64,000 bases of DNA from Paenisporosarcina antarctica. Its GTDB lineage: Bacteria > Bacillota > Bacilli > Bacillales_A > Planococcaceae. Location: positions 2,982,001 through 3,046,000 of the forward strand of contig NZ_CP038015.1 of the NCBI RefSeq assembly GCF_004367585.1, in the 5' to 3' direction. Position numbers and translations under genes: made by a program. The notes below the pieces were generated by a model. That model saw nothing but the letters and a program-made list of their open reading frames with translations. It ran no database searches and had not been told where the DNA came from. This document shows positions 25,255 to 34,625 of this stretch, piece by piece (position 1 is the stretch's first letter; the number at the start of each line of letters is the position of its first letter).

Positions 25255-26603
25255 TTACTTAATTCTCTCACAGATATATACGTTTTTATTAGTGACTGTA
25301 CAATTGGTTTTTCAAGTGTTCGAGACATATACGTATTAGCAATTTGTTGAAGGATTTGTGCATGTGTAGGATATGGTACGGTCATACTTGACCATGATGA
25401 TATCGGTTTTTTTATACGCTTTGTATAAGCAACCAGCTGCATGAGATCACTTATATTTGGACCGACTGCTTGAGCATTGATGACATACCCCTTTTTATCA
25501 ATACCAATACGAATAACCACATCGTCGATCAATTGTGTTTTATAACGATCGATATCCTTTGAATTCACTTCTAGCGTTTCCACTACTTCCGTATCATTGC
25601 CGAACAATTGGTACACTTCAGGTGTGGAATAAATAATGGCAGCAAAATCAAAATAGATATTCTTTTTCTTTTTCGTAAATGCGATATGTTCAATGACTGC
25701 ACGAGCTTCTAATCCAGCTGCATGTGTGTGTGCATATGTATCAATAACGTCTCCAATTGCATAAATATGAGAAAGCGATGTTTGATATGTATCTTTTACC
25801 TGTATAAAACCATCATTCATTTTAACTCCGGCATTCTCAAGTCGCAGAGAACCTATATTGGCAATACGACCTGCAGCAACCATAATATCGTCCACTAAAA
25901 TTTGTTTTCCATCACTTAAAGTAAGTCGTTTTTGACTTCCTTCTACTTCTACACATGTAACTTCTGCTTTATTGTAAAACGTCATCTCTGATTCAAAATG
26001 TCTTGTTGCTACTTTTCGAATGGAAGAATCGAATTTGCCCAAAATTTCTTTGTCACGGTTAACAATATGTACATCCGTTCCGAGCTTTGCCATCGCTTGT
26101 CCAAGTTCTAGTGCAATGGGTCCTGCTCCAATAATACCGAGAGACTTTGGCTGTTGAATCAAATGAAATAATAATTCGTTTGTTAAATAACCAGACTGCT
26201 GTAAGCCTTCAATTGGTAATTCCCGAGGGGATGAGCCCGTTGCTATCACAAACTTTTTCCCGCGAATCCGTTGCCCATTTACTTCAATTTCATTTGGACT
26301 TACAAATTTCGCATGTCCGATATAAACCGAGACCCCAAGTCCTTCAAAACGTTCAACCGAATCATGCACCTGTATTTCTGCTATCACCTGTCTTATGTGT
26401 TGAGTCGTTTGTTCCCAGCTCATTCCTTGGGTTGATGCATAAATTAAAGATTTAGAAGGGACACATCCGGAATGTAGGCAATCTCCACCTAACTTCTCTG
26501 TACTGTTTACAAGTGCTACATCCACATGAAGTCTCGCAAGTCCTGCTGCTGTATATAAGCCGCCAGAACCAGCACCAATGACCACTACTTTATGTTCTTT
26601 CAT
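25251..26603 (-). CDS. Mercuric-reductase-like pyridine nucleotide-disulfide oxidoreductase
   Basis: The 450-residue flavoprotein shows the FAD-binding GAGSGG near residue 11, redox-active disulfide GGDCLHSGCVPSK, the NAD(P)-binding GAGPIALELGQAMA and the second FAD motif YAIGDV. A dimerisation domain follows (about 330-450). It lacks the N-terminal heavy-metal domain and the C-terminal Cys pair of true mercuric reductases. It is therefore probably a disulfide or thiol reductase of another kind. It overlaps the phosphatidyltransferase gene by 14 bases and the VTT gene by 4. Confidence 0.9.
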   Translation of the reverse strand: MKEHKVVVIGAGSGGLYTAAGLARLHVDVALVNSTEKLGGDCLHSGCVPSKSLIYASTQGMSWEQTTQHIRQVIAEIQVHDSVERFEGLGVSVYIGHAKFVSPNEIEVNGQRIRGKKFVIATGSSPRELPIEGLQQSGYLTNELLFHLIQQPKSLGIIGAGPIALELGQAMAKLGTDVHIVNRDKEILGKFDSSIRKVATRHFESEMTFYNKAEVTCVEVEGSQKRLTLSDGKQILVDDIMVAAGRIANIGSLRLENAGVKMNDGFIQVKDTYQTSLSHIYAIGDVIDTYAHTHAAGLEARAVIEHIAFTKKKKNIYFDFAAIIYSTPEVYQLFGNDTEVVETLEVNSKDIDRYKTQLIDDVVIRIGIDKKGYVINAQAVGPNISDLMQLVAYTKRIKKPISSWSSMTVPYPTHAQILQQIANTYMSRTLEKPIVQSLIKTYISVRELSK

Positions 26604-27192
26604 GTAATTCCCTCTCTTCCTTCACAAATGCTGTGAAACGCAAAATCGTGCTTAACACTTCAATAACAATAAATAATAAAGTTGTCCAAAATAACCATGT
26701 TGGTGCAAAAATGACCATCACCGTTAGCAAAATAAATCCTTCCGTGCGTTCAGCTAACCCTGTAGCATAGTGAAAACTTTTTCTCCCGGAGTTCCGCGCT
26801 ACATTGCCGATCGTTAAAAACAATGTCATCGCAATTAAGATTGAAAACATTAATAGCAGCAAAACAACTGAGTGCTCTGGATACTTGATCGCGAGCACTA
26901 AAATAATTCCCCCTTCTACCACTCGATCAAACGTTACGTCTAGTACGGTACCTACTGCAGAAGGTTTTGTTTTTCTAGCCATCGTACCGTCTACAGCATC
27001 AAGTAATCCTGACAACCACAAAAAAGCGATGCCAAGCCAAACCATATCAATATATATCCATACACTTGCCGCAATCCCAATTGATACAGCAATCCCTGTT
27101 ACTCCGTTTGCCGTTAGCTTCCATTTGATGAATGTATCAGCTAATGTATCTAGAAGAGGTTGAATAATTGGTTGTCCTTTTGTGTCTAGCAA
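26590..27192 (-). CDS. CDP-alcohol phosphatidyltransferase family protein (YnjF-like)
   Basis: A TTG start behind AAGGAGGGG gives 200 residues with several membrane helices. The full catalytic signature DxxDGxxARx8Gx3Dx3D is present (LLDAVDGTMARK then GTVLDVTFD, about residues 60-86). Such enzymes move a phosphatidyl or phospho-alcohol group from a CDP-donor to an alcohol acceptor at the membrane. E. coli ynjF occupies the same place next to ynjBCD. The alcohol acceptor is unknown. Confidence 0.9.
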   Translation of the reverse strand: MLDTKGQPIIQPLLDTLADTFIKWKLTANGVTGIAVSIGIAASVWIYIDMVWLGIAFLWLSGLLDAVDGTMARKTKPSAVGTVLDVTFDRVVEGGIILVLAIKYPEHSVVLLLLMFSILIAMTLFLTIGNVARNSGRKSFHYATGLAERTEGFILLTVMVIFAPTWLFWTTLLFIVIEVLSTILRFTAFVKEERELHERT

Positions 27193-27195
27193 GTT

Positions 27196-28059
27196 TCACC
27201 CCTCCTTCAAAACCAAATACAAAGGCACTATAGTATTTATCTCCTGAGATTTTTTCATAAATTGCTTCTGACCATTTGGCAAAATGACCACATAAAAGTC
27301 GACCCCATATAAATGAACTTTTTTATCAAGCAAGACAGCAATTGATCGATCACTCAAATTATTTGTTAATACACAATTTGAAATTAAATAGGTGCGTCCC
27401 TCAATTTGAATACCTTCGTTAAAATATAGTTCGACTTCTTGTTCAGACATAGTTGTAAGTTTGCCATCTTGCAGTAAGAATGTTTGATCTGCATACATTT
27501 TAGTCTCTTCGTAGTTGTGCGTCACAAAAATCCCTGCGACATTGCGTTGCTTCATTTCGTTAAAAATTAGATGTTGTAGCTGCCTACTCAGTTTCACGTC
27601 TAAATTTGCAAATGGTTCATCCATCAAAAACACATCTGGTTGATAGACAAATGCGCGAGCAATTGACACTCGTTGTTGCTGTCCACCCGAAAGCTCATAA
27701 GGAAAACGATCTTCTAGACCAAAAAGTTCAACTTTCTCAAGCCAATTTTTCGCTATAGCATATCGTTCTTTCTTTCTCACACCCTGGCATTTCAAAGGAA
27801 ATGCAATATTTTGAAGAACCGTCATATGACTAAAAAGATATGGTTTTTGCGTAATATATGCGCACATTGTCTCTACGTTTTTTTGAATCTCTCCCGAATC
27901 AATTGGCTCCATCGCTGCAATTAGTTGAAGTAAAGTAGACTTTCCACTACCCGATTTCCCAAGAATCGTTATAACTTCGCCTTGTTTAAGGGAGAGATTT
28001 ACACATTCAAGAACGATTTTACCTTCGAATTTTTTTGAGATGTTTCGCAACTCCATCAT
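27196..28059 (-). CDS. ABC transporter ATP-binding protein (YnjD-like)
   Basis: The 287-residue ATPase has Walker A GKSGSGKST, signature LSGGQQQRVSIARA, Walker B VFLMDEPFANLD and switch His THNYEE. The last ~70 residues form an extra domain like the regulatory or OB-type tail of Fe3+/polyamine-class importers. It overlaps the permease upstream by 4 bases. With the binding protein and two permeases it forms a complete importer of unknown substrate. Confidence 0.92.
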   Translation of the reverse strand: MMELRNISKKFEGKIVLECVNLSLKQGEVITILGKSGSGKSTLLQLIAAMEPIDSGEIQKNVETMCAYITQKPYLFSHMTVLQNIAFPLKCQGVRKKERYAIAKNWLEKVELFGLEDRFPYELSGGQQQRVSIARAFVYQPDVFLMDEPFANLDVKLSRQLQHLIFNEMKQRNVAGIFVTHNYEETKMYADQTFLLQDGKLTTMSEQEVELYFNEGIQIEGRTYLISNCVLTNNLSDRSIAVLLDKKVHLYGVDFYVVILPNGQKQFMKKSQEINTIVPLYLVLKEG

Positions 28060-28781
28060 AAGAGCGATGTCACCACCTTTTTAAAGATTGAAATAATGAA
28101 TCTTATCGATAACGCAAACAGTCCAATCATGGTAATTATAAGAAATACAGACGTATGAACAATATAGAAATTAGATGATTGTAAATATGGAAATAGTAAT
28201 GTGGTGATTGTAGGGATTAATCCACCACCGATAAACGCAGTAATCGCATATTGACTAAGTGAAATCACAGTTGTTAACAATACCACTGTATATAAGCTGC
28301 CGCCTAAGAGGGGGAAGTAAACAAATATCCACATGGTTTGTTTGGAACCGTTAAATAGCTTTACAAGTGAAGGAATTCCTTTTTCTAGTTCCAAAAATCG
28401 ATTTTTAAAAATTTGAATGGAAAATGGGATGGTTACCATCAAATGAATATATAGTACGCCTATCAATTGATCTGGAATATGTAACCACAACAAAGCAAGC
28501 TGTAAGCCACCCATCACCGCAATCACGGGAAGAATAAGCGGCAATAACACGAAGACATCTTTCCAAAGACTAACCTTACTGGCTAAGTGCCAACCGGTTA
28601 AGAGGCCTAAACTGATATTTAACACGATTGTGATACTCGTAATTACACATGTGTAATAGAATGCCTGCCAAATTGATGGGTCTTGCAAAATAAACGAAAA
28701 AGTTATTTTTCCCGTAACGAAAAGCCAGGCCGTGTAAAGTAGCATCATCGTGTAACTTAAAGAAAGGAGATGTTTTATAAT
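28056..28781 (-). CDS. ABC transporter permease (YnjC-like, C-terminal half)
   Basis: The product is a ~240-residue permease with six hydrophobic segments and a BPD-type inner-membrane domain. The start is unusual. An ATG exists at 28826 (256 residues), deep inside the upstream permease and with no ribosome site. AAAGGGGAG at 28788-28796 is six bases before an ATT (28781), which overlaps the upstream stop. ATT is a rare start codon, so either is possible. In E. coli YnjC both permease halves are one protein; here they are two genes. Confidence 0.8.
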   Translation of the reverse strand: MIKHLLSLSYTMMLLYTAWLFVTGKITFSFILQDPSIWQAFYYTCVITSITIVLNISLGLLTGWHLASKVSLWKDVFVLLPLILPVIAVMGGLQLALLWLHIPDQLIGVLYIHLMVTIPFSIQIFKNRFLELEKGIPSLVKLFNGSKQTMWIFVYFPLLGGSLYTVVLLTTVISLSQYAITAFIGGGLIPTITTLLFPYLQSSNFYIVHTSVFLIITMIGLFALSIRFIISIFKKVVTSLL

Positions 28782-29578
28782 GTCCGACTCCCCTTTCCAA
28801 GTGAATGCCTTGTCCGACTTGTCCATAAAAACAAACCAATCGTCGAAAGCACAAGCACAATTGAGACGCCAACTAACAAGACATCTATAACTAAACGTTG
28901 TGCCACATCAATGGAGTAATAGTAGGCCAATATAGTAGGACCAAATTGAGGATATACACTATTTTCAAGAAGTGCAGGTACTTCATAAGCCGTTAACATA
29001 AAGGCAAACAAAATTAAGAAGAGCTCAACCACTTGCCCTTTAATAGCTGCCCATTCAACATGAACAAACTGTTGCCATTTATTCCCTCCAAATAATTGAA
29101 TAAGTCTACGAGAATCGAGGTCAAGAGATGCGTATGTAACCGTTAAATAAAACACTACAAAAGGTACTTCTTTTAACCAATAGGCTAACAAAATTTCTAG
29201 AAAGCCGAATGTTGGGTGATAAAAATCGACCAATTTATACATATTGTTCGCTAAAGCTAAAACATATAAAGCCACAATGAAATGCGGAAAATAAAAAGCA
29301 ACCGACAATCGATCAATTGACTTTCTTAAAGATTGTTCCAAATAAAATCCACGTACAATTAATATGCCTGATCCAATGCTAATTAGGGTAGCTACAACAG
29401 TTAAAACGGAAGACCACAGCAATCGATTCAGTGGTTCTGCATAATATTTCCATGACGGGTTAGGCTGAACGATATCCAATAACCGTACGATATCTACAAC
29501 TAAAAGAGCGGCTGCAAGTAAACTAACCGCTCCAATAGTGATGACAATTAAACTCCCAATTTTATGGACGAACGACAT
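28775..29578 (-). CDS. ABC transporter permease (YnjC-like, N-terminal half)
   Basis: The 267-residue protein has six predicted membrane segments and the cytoplasmic EAA-like loop LDSRRLIQLFGGNKWQQFVHVEW at about 155-180, which contacts the ATPase. It overlaps the binding-protein gene by 17 bases, indicating coupling. It pairs with the following permease as a heterodimer. Confidence 0.9.
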   Translation of the reverse strand: MSFVHKIGSLIVITIGAVSLLAAALLVVDIVRLLDIVQPNPSWKYYAEPLNRLLWSSVLTVVATLISIGSGILIVRGFYLEQSLRKSIDRLSVAFYFPHFIVALYVLALANNMYKLVDFYHPTFGFLEILLAYWLKEVPFVVFYLTVTYASLDLDSRRLIQLFGGNKWQQFVHVEWAAIKGQVVELFLILFAFMLTAYEVPALLENSVYPQFGPTILAYYYSIDVAQRLVIDVLLVGVSIVLVLSTIGLFLWTSRTRHSLGKGSRTL

Positions 29579-30707
29579 AGTCTCTCCATTCCTCTTCGAT
29601 AAGTTGAATCATTTCCGCCGAAAAGTCACTTTGATTTTCCCACTCGTTCAAGTAATGGTACCCAGTGGATTTAGACTCTAAATTTTCTTGTTGTTCGCCC
29701 GTTAATTGGTCTAAAGCTAATACAGAGCCATCTCCCCATACGTCACTTTTTAGTTTTTCAGCTTGCATCGAGTAATTCGTTAACGCTTCAATTACTTGCA
29801 GAGCCTTTTCTTTATTGGGCGAATTAAAAGGAATGGTTAAATAATGCGCATTCGTAACAGCTTGCCCATTCAATGCGAACGTGCGCGTGGATTTGTTAAA
29901 CGTCCCATTTTCTATAAAGGGTAACGCACGACGTTCATTGAAACCCATGGTGAAATCAACGTCACTACTGCCAAACATTTGATCTAGTTGCTGCAAATTT
30001 TTAGGGTAGTCTTTTCCTTGTCGCCACAAATTCGGTTTGATTTCACTTAGATATTCGTATGCTTTTTGTCGTTGCTTTAGGGTAGGATCACCATTTATTT
30101 GATCAAGATTCAACGAGTACATTAATTGACGGATAAAGCCATTCCCCGTGAAGTCTGCTGCATCTGGATACGTAAATCTCCCCGGGTTGTTTTGAATCCA
30201 CTGTGTTAATTCATCAATAGTTAAAGGAGGTTGCTTAACATTGTCTGTATTAACTTGAAATGCAAACGACGTTTTCCCCCAAGGAATTTCTAAACCTTCT
30301 ATAGGCTCGCCACTATCTGTCTCCAACAATACTTGTTCAAAGCGTTGTGTATTTTCTAAATCACTCAATAGGTCCCCAGACAGCAATTCACTATCTTTCG
30401 CTTGTTTAAAAGCTGCTCCATTAATCCAAATTAGATCTATGGATCCATCTTTTCGACCAACAGATTTTTCATTTTGGAGTTTACTCATGAAATCATTTGT
30501 TTCCATAGCAACACGTTTTATATCAATGTCGTATTCTTTTAATACATAAGGAGCAACGGTTTGATCAATGTATTTGTTAATATTTTCATCGCCACCCCAC
30601 ATGTAGAATTGGACAGATTTTCTTTCGCTTTCACTCCCGCATCCTGTTAGGACAAGTAGTAATAAGGCAAAACCTATGAACTTTTTTATAATCATCCCAA
30701 CTTTCAC
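29562..30707 (-). CDS. ABC transporter substrate-binding lipoprotein (YnjB-like)
   Basis: The product has about 380 residues with lipobox VLTGC. The mature part begins SVQFYMWGGDENINKYIDQ and contains SIDLIWINGAAFKQAKDSEL, which recalls E. coli YnjB, a cluster C-type extracellular binding protein. Start is GTG 30707 or ATG 30695, neither with a strong ribosome site. It starts 12 bases after msrAB. The ligand is unknown; structural relatives bind thiamine, iron or polyamines. Confidence 0.88.
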   Translation of the reverse strand: MKVGMIIKKFIGFALLLLVLTGCGSESERKSVQFYMWGGDENINKYIDQTVAPYVLKEYDIDIKRVAMETNDFMSKLQNEKSVGRKDGSIDLIWINGAAFKQAKDSELLSGDLLSDLENTQRFEQVLLETDSGEPIEGLEIPWGKTSFAFQVNTDNVKQPPLTIDELTQWIQNNPGRFTYPDAADFTGNGFIRQLMYSLNLDQINGDPTLKQRQKAYEYLSEIKPNLWRQGKDYPKNLQQLDQMFGSSDVDFTMGFNERRALPFIENGTFNKSTRTFALNGQAVTNAHYLTIPFNSPNKEKALQVIEALTNYSMQAEKLKSDVWGDGSVLALDQLTGEQQENLESKSTGYHYLNEWENQSDFSAEMIQLIEEEWRDYVVRP

Positions 30708-30719
30708 TTTTCAGCTATT

Positions 30720-31832
30720 TTACTGACTAAATAAACTGACATATTCTCCATACCCTTGTTTTTCAAGATCCTCTTTTGGAATAAATTTCATAGAAGCTGA
30801 ATTCATACAATAGCGTAATCCCGTTGGCTCTGGACCATCTTCAAAGACATGACCTAAATGCGAATTACCATGACGACTTCTCACTTCCATTCGCTTAGTC
30901 CCAAGTGTAAAGTCTTCAATTTCAATAATGTTTGCTGTTTCTAGTGGCTGCGTAAAACTTGGCCAGCCTGTTTTAGAATCAAATTTATCGAGCGAATTAA
31001 ATAATGGCTCCCCAGAAACGATATCGACATAAATTCCATCTTCAACATTTTTATCGTATTCATTTTCAAAGGGTGGCTCTGTACCATCATTTTGTGTGAC
31101 TTCGAATTGAAGATCAGTTAATTTTTCTCGCAACTCTTGCTCACTGTATTTTTTGTACGACTTTATATCGAGCGTAGGTTGTTTTTCCCATACTTTATCT
31201 AAGAACTGATCCCGACCAGAACGTTCACGATAGTATTCATAGCGTTCTTCACTTTTTAAATAGTAATCTTGATGATATTCTTCTGCTTCGTAAAATGTCA
31301 TAGCTTGTCGTATAGGCGTAACAAGTTCTCCTTCAAAAATGCCACTGTCTTGCATTTTCTGTTTAGATGCTTGTGCGAGTTCTTGTTGTTCTTCATTTGT
31401 GTAAAAAATAGCCGTTGCATATTGTTGGCCACGATCTACAAATTGCCCATCAGCATCTGTCGGGTCGACTTGACGCCAAAATACTTCTAGCAATTCTTCA
31501 TATGAAATGACTTTTGGATCAAACGTAATAATAACTGATTCTAAATGGCCTGTGCTTCCTGACGCTACTTCATTGTAGGCTGGATTCACTTCTTCGCCAC
31601 CTGTATAACCAGATACTACAGATTCAACACCGACTAATTTTTCAAAAGGTGGCTCCATACACCAGAAACATCCTCCTGCAAAAATCGCCGTTTGTTCCTC
31701 GTTATATGAAATGGACTCACTACCATTTGATTTCGCTTGCTGATAATTCATAAATAGAACCAGTCCAATGACAACCGCAATACCGATCAGGGCGACGACG
31801 ATCCATTTAAGTTTAAATTTCATTTGTTTCAC
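30720..31832 (-). CDS. msrAB: MsrA-MsrB fusion, membrane-anchored methionine sulfoxide reductase
   Basis: 370 residues: a membrane anchor (about 9-28), an MsrA domain with catalytic GCFWC (Cys55), and an MsrB domain with catalytic RYCMN (Cys342). The MsrB part has SKTGWPSF without the CxxC zinc cysteines. The anchor places both activities outside the membrane, where they repair oxidised surface and exported proteins; the electron donor must then be external or transmembrane. GGAGGGTGAAACAA precedes ATG. It is the first gene of the operon that continues to 24.6 kb. Confidence 0.94.
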   Translation of the reverse strand: MKQMKFKLKWIVVALIGIAVVIGLVLFMNYQQAKSNGSESISYNEEQTAIFAGGCFWCMEPPFEKLVGVESVVSGYTGGEEVNPAYNEVASGSTGHLESVIITFDPKVISYEELLEVFWRQVDPTDADGQFVDRGQQYATAIFYTNEEQQELAQASKQKMQDSGIFEGELVTPIRQAMTFYEAEEYHQDYYLKSEERYEYYRERSGRDQFLDKVWEKQPTLDIKSYKKYSEQELREKLTDLQFEVTQNDGTEPPFENEYDKNVEDGIYVDIVSGEPLFNSLDKFDSKTGWPSFTQPLETANIIEIEDFTLGTKRMEVRSRHGNSHLGHVFEDGPEPTGLRYCMNSASMKFIPKEDLEKQGYGEYVSLFSQ

Positions 31833-32081
31833 CCTCCGTTAGCGTTTTCACCTATTATTTCATATCCTCCTATCATATTGCACATAACAAGACCCTTCAA
31901 TGTGTTTCTTACACTTGTCTCGAGCTTGTATCGGCTTCCCGTATAGGCATAAGTGTTTTCTGTATCCTTCATTCTATTCTGGAGTTTCAAGCGCAATCTA
32001 ATATTCATACTTCTGATGAGAAGGTTTATTGATAAAAAATGTCGAAATAAGTAGAAAGAACTTTGTTGAGGAGTGATGAGT

Positions 32082-33722
32082 ATGGATTTGGTTTCTGAAC
32101 AACTGACGGATTTAATCAAAGAATCTAGAAGAATAGCGTTTCAAAATCCATCTCAAGCATTTGATATAGCTTATGAAGCAAAATTAATTGCAGAAGAAAA
32201 CGATCTCGAAACATCACAAGCTGCCGCTCTATTTGCAATGGGCTTGGCTTGCCGTTCAATGACTGAACTTGAGCGATGTTATGACCATGCCTACGACTCC
32301 TATCAATTGTACGAACAGTTAGGAAACAATAGAGGTATGGCAGAAGCATTAAATTTAATAGGAGTGGTTTATTTTTACTACGCTCAATACGAACAAGCTT
32401 TGGAGCATTTTCTAAATGCTTTGTTTCACTTAAGGGATTTAGAAGAATTCTTAGTCAGCAGTCGCGTATACAATAATTTAGGCGAAGTATATCGGGAAGT
32501 AGGTAATGAAGAAGAAGCCTTTGCTGCTTTTGAACAGGCACTGCAAATTTCGCAAGACAATCATTTGCAAATGAATGTAGCAGTTATTTTAGAAAACATC
32601 GGCGAGATGCATTTTAAAAACTCGAACTTGGATATCAGTTATGACTATTTACAAAAAAGCTATGACATGTTAATTGAGCTTGATGATATTACATCTTTGG
32701 CTGAAGTTGAAAATAAAATCGGGAAAATTCATTTCATTAAAAAAGAGTTTGAACAAGCTAGACATTTTTATGACAGTGCGTTGAAACGATTGGAGCACAC
32801 AGGAAATAAATTCTACACTATTGACGTATTGGTTAAGTTGGCCGAAATGGAACGTTTGGAAAATGAAAGTTATTTTTTAGATTATCTGAATCAAGCTGTT
32901 CAACATGCTGAACAAATACACGCCAGAAAAAAATTAAGTAGAATTTACACCATTCTTACTGAATTTTACGAGGAAAAAGGACAATACCATCTGGCTCTGG
33001 ACTATTTCAAAAGATATCACATTGTAGAACAAGCCATTGAAACTCAAGTAGTTTCTCAAAAACTTAAAATCATTAAGATTGAATTAAATAAGGTGTTTAC
33101 TGGAAAAGAAGTAGAACATATCTCAAAAATGAATGAGCAATTAGAAAATGAAATTGCCATTCAGAAAAAGCTATTAGTTAAACTTGAAAAAGCTAATGTC
33201 GATCTTAGTGATGAAGTTTATTACGATGAATTGACAAAAGTGGCCAGTCGAAGAGAAGTCACCAAATATCTTCAAAAAGTTTGGAATGAGGAGTCTCATC
33301 TAAATCACGATATCGCTTTAATGATGTTGGACATAGATTATTTTAAACGCTATAACGATTGCTACGGACATGTGCAAGGGGACGAATGTTTAAAACAGGT
33401 TGCAGCTTGCATGAAATCGGCGTTTGGAAATCAAAAAGGCATTCTTGGACGCTATGGTGGTGAGGAATTTGTTTGCTTTACGAATGGATTAGAAGTGAAT
33501 GAATTGAAACAATTTGCAGAATCAATCAGACAAGCGGTACGAGACTTAAATCTGACTTATCATTTTAACGGAAAAACTCTTCCAGTTACCATTAGTGTTG
33601 GTGCAATTCATTGCAAGAAATCTCAATTAACTCCGGTTCTGGACATGTATGTAATGGCTGATAATGAGCTTTATCGCGCAAAAAATAATGGACGGAATCG
33701 AGTAGAAATTCGCGTCTTGTGA
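32082..33722 (+). CDS. TPR-GGDEF diguanylate cyclase
   Basis: The start at ATG 32082 has GAGGAG eight bases upstream; GTG 32073 and ATG 32076 are too close to it. The 546 residues comprise about seven TPR units (residues 20-330), a coiled-coil signalling helix (340-385) and a GGDEF domain with active site GGEEF at 459-463. It should make cyclic-di-GMP in the cytosol. The RxxD inhibitory site is absent (Asn at -9 and Gly at -6). The TPR part probably senses a protein or peptide partner. It is divergent from msrAB. Confidence 0.92.
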   Translation: MDLVSEQLTDLIKESRRIAFQNPSQAFDIAYEAKLIAEENDLETSQAAALFAMGLACRSMTELERCYDHAYDSYQLYEQLGNNRGMAEALNLIGVVYFYYAQYEQALEHFLNALFHLRDLEEFLVSSRVYNNLGEVYREVGNEEEAFAAFEQALQISQDNHLQMNVAVILENIGEMHFKNSNLDISYDYLQKSYDMLIELDDITSLAEVENKIGKIHFIKKEFEQARHFYDSALKRLEHTGNKFYTIDVLVKLAEMERLENESYFLDYLNQAVQHAEQIHARKKLSRIYTILTEFYEEKGQYHLALDYFKRYHIVEQAIETQVVSQKLKIIKIELNKVFTGKEVEHISKMNEQLENEIAIQKKLLVKLEKANVDLSDEVYYDELTKVASRREVTKYLQKVWNEESHLNHDIALMMLDIDYFKRYNDCYGHVQGDECLKQVAACMKSAFGNQKGILGRYGGEEFVCFTNGLEVNELKQFAESIRQAVRDLNLTYHFNGKTLPVTISVGAIHCKKSQLTPVLDMYVMADNELYRAKNNGRNRVEIRVL

Positions 33723-33799
33723 CATAAGCGTAATGCGGGTTCTAAATTAACTCGTGGTACAGGATTGCTCACCATAGGCAGATGTGTCCTTCTCTGGAG

Positions 33800-33883
33800 G
33801 AATGGTGTACGTCTGCAAGCGAATGGACAGTAATCTAAGTTGAATGGACGAAAACTCACACTGAATGGACGGAAATCGATCGC
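33800..33883. repeat. 21-bp tandem array 3 (GAATGGAC core)
   Basis: Units of exactly 21 bases start at 33800, 33821, 33842 and 33863 with GAATGG(AC); only the first eight or so bases are conserved. It directly precedes a family A repeat. Confidence 0.85.
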
Positions 33884-33902
33884 CAGTTTCAAACGTATAA
33901 CT

Positions 33903-34188
33903 TTAATAAGAAAAACCGGGCAAAGTGCGCCCGGTCCTTTTAAGAAGAGTAACCATAGTAGCCTGTTGATTTCCGCTACGGTGGACGCTTTTCGCGGGCA
34001 TGACTTCAGTCTCCTCGTCACTGCAAAAACATGTGCTCCTGCGGTTACTCGTCGCAAAGATACTGGCTCTTGGCCAGTATCTTTCCTGTGAGGTCTTCAG
34101 CTCATGCACCTGTCGCTTCGCTTTCGGTGCAGAAAACATCTGCTTTTCCCGCAGAAGTCGCCACCTGCCCTTCAATCAACTAATATAG
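33903..34188. repeat. Dispersed repeat family A, copy 2
   Basis: It starts with the hairpin ACCGGGC-N7-GCCCGGT as at 17619 and continues GATTTCCGCTACGGTGGACG, CTCCTGCGGTTACTCGTCGC and GCAGAAGTCGCCACCTGCC. Inside it, AAAGATACTGG/CCAGTATCTTT forms a hairpin. Short open frames in it are repeat artefacts. Confidence 0.85.
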
Positions 34189-34304
34189 ATGGCAACTAGG
34201 ATTATAGGTTAGTTCTATCTCTAGCTTAACTTAACTTAGAATCATTTATTCGTGCCTTAGCAATAAGCAATTTATAAATTTCCTTGTTGATTACTACACA
34301 CTTC

Positions 34305-34554
34305 ATGGATTGAAGCGGAAGGCGGCGGGAAAAGCATGTGCTCCTGCGATTACTCGTCGCAAAGATATTGGACCAATGACAGTTCGTCCAATATCTTTCC
34401 AGCGGGATCAGCGGGACAGGTGAGACCCCGCAGATCGCGAAGCGACCGAGGAGGCTCACCGCCCGCCCGGTGGAAAGCGTCCGCCTGGAGCGCAAATCAG
34501 TAGTATCATACTAGAACCTACTCCTTAAAATACCGGGAATACCGGATTCATGGC
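34305..34554. repeat. Dispersed repeat family A, copy 3 (inverted)
   Basis: The reverse complement of the family A consensus. It includes an intact IS110-type target GGAAAGCGTCCGC at 34472-34484. The outer segment 34485-34554 is about 90% identical to 53679-53748. AAAGATATTGG...CCAATATCTTT is the internal hairpin. Confidence 0.85.
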
Positions 34555-34583
34555 TCACTAAATTTTAATGCTTTCATATATTG

Positions 34584-34617
34584 TAAAAAAAGCCTCGACA
34601 TTAAACTCGTCGAGGCT
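34584..34617 (-). terminator. Terminator of the ATP-grasp/transglutaminase operon
   Basis: AGCCTCGAC (34591-34599) pairs with GTCGAGGCT (34609-34617), followed on the minus strand by T7. Confidence 0.9.
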
Positions 34618-34625
34618 CCTTCTTA

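Noticed and set aside
25251-26603. True mercuric reductase of a mer operon
   Set aside because: No N-terminal HMA domain, no C-terminal vicinal cysteines, and no merR, merT or merP nearby.
31829-32119. 96-codon minus-strand frame upstream of msrAB
   Set aside because: It overlaps the start of the TPR-GGDEF gene, lacks a ribosome site, and its sequence looks like random translation of the divergent promoter region.
33671-34188. Several overlapping open frames of 60-130 codons across the GC-rich repeat
   Set aside because: They lie in family A repeat copy 2, have no ribosome sites and read through repeat hairpins; composition is that of the repeat, not of genes.
34226-34495. 89-codon minus-strand frame
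   Set aside because: Falls inside family A copy 3; no ribosome site and shares residues with other repeat frames.
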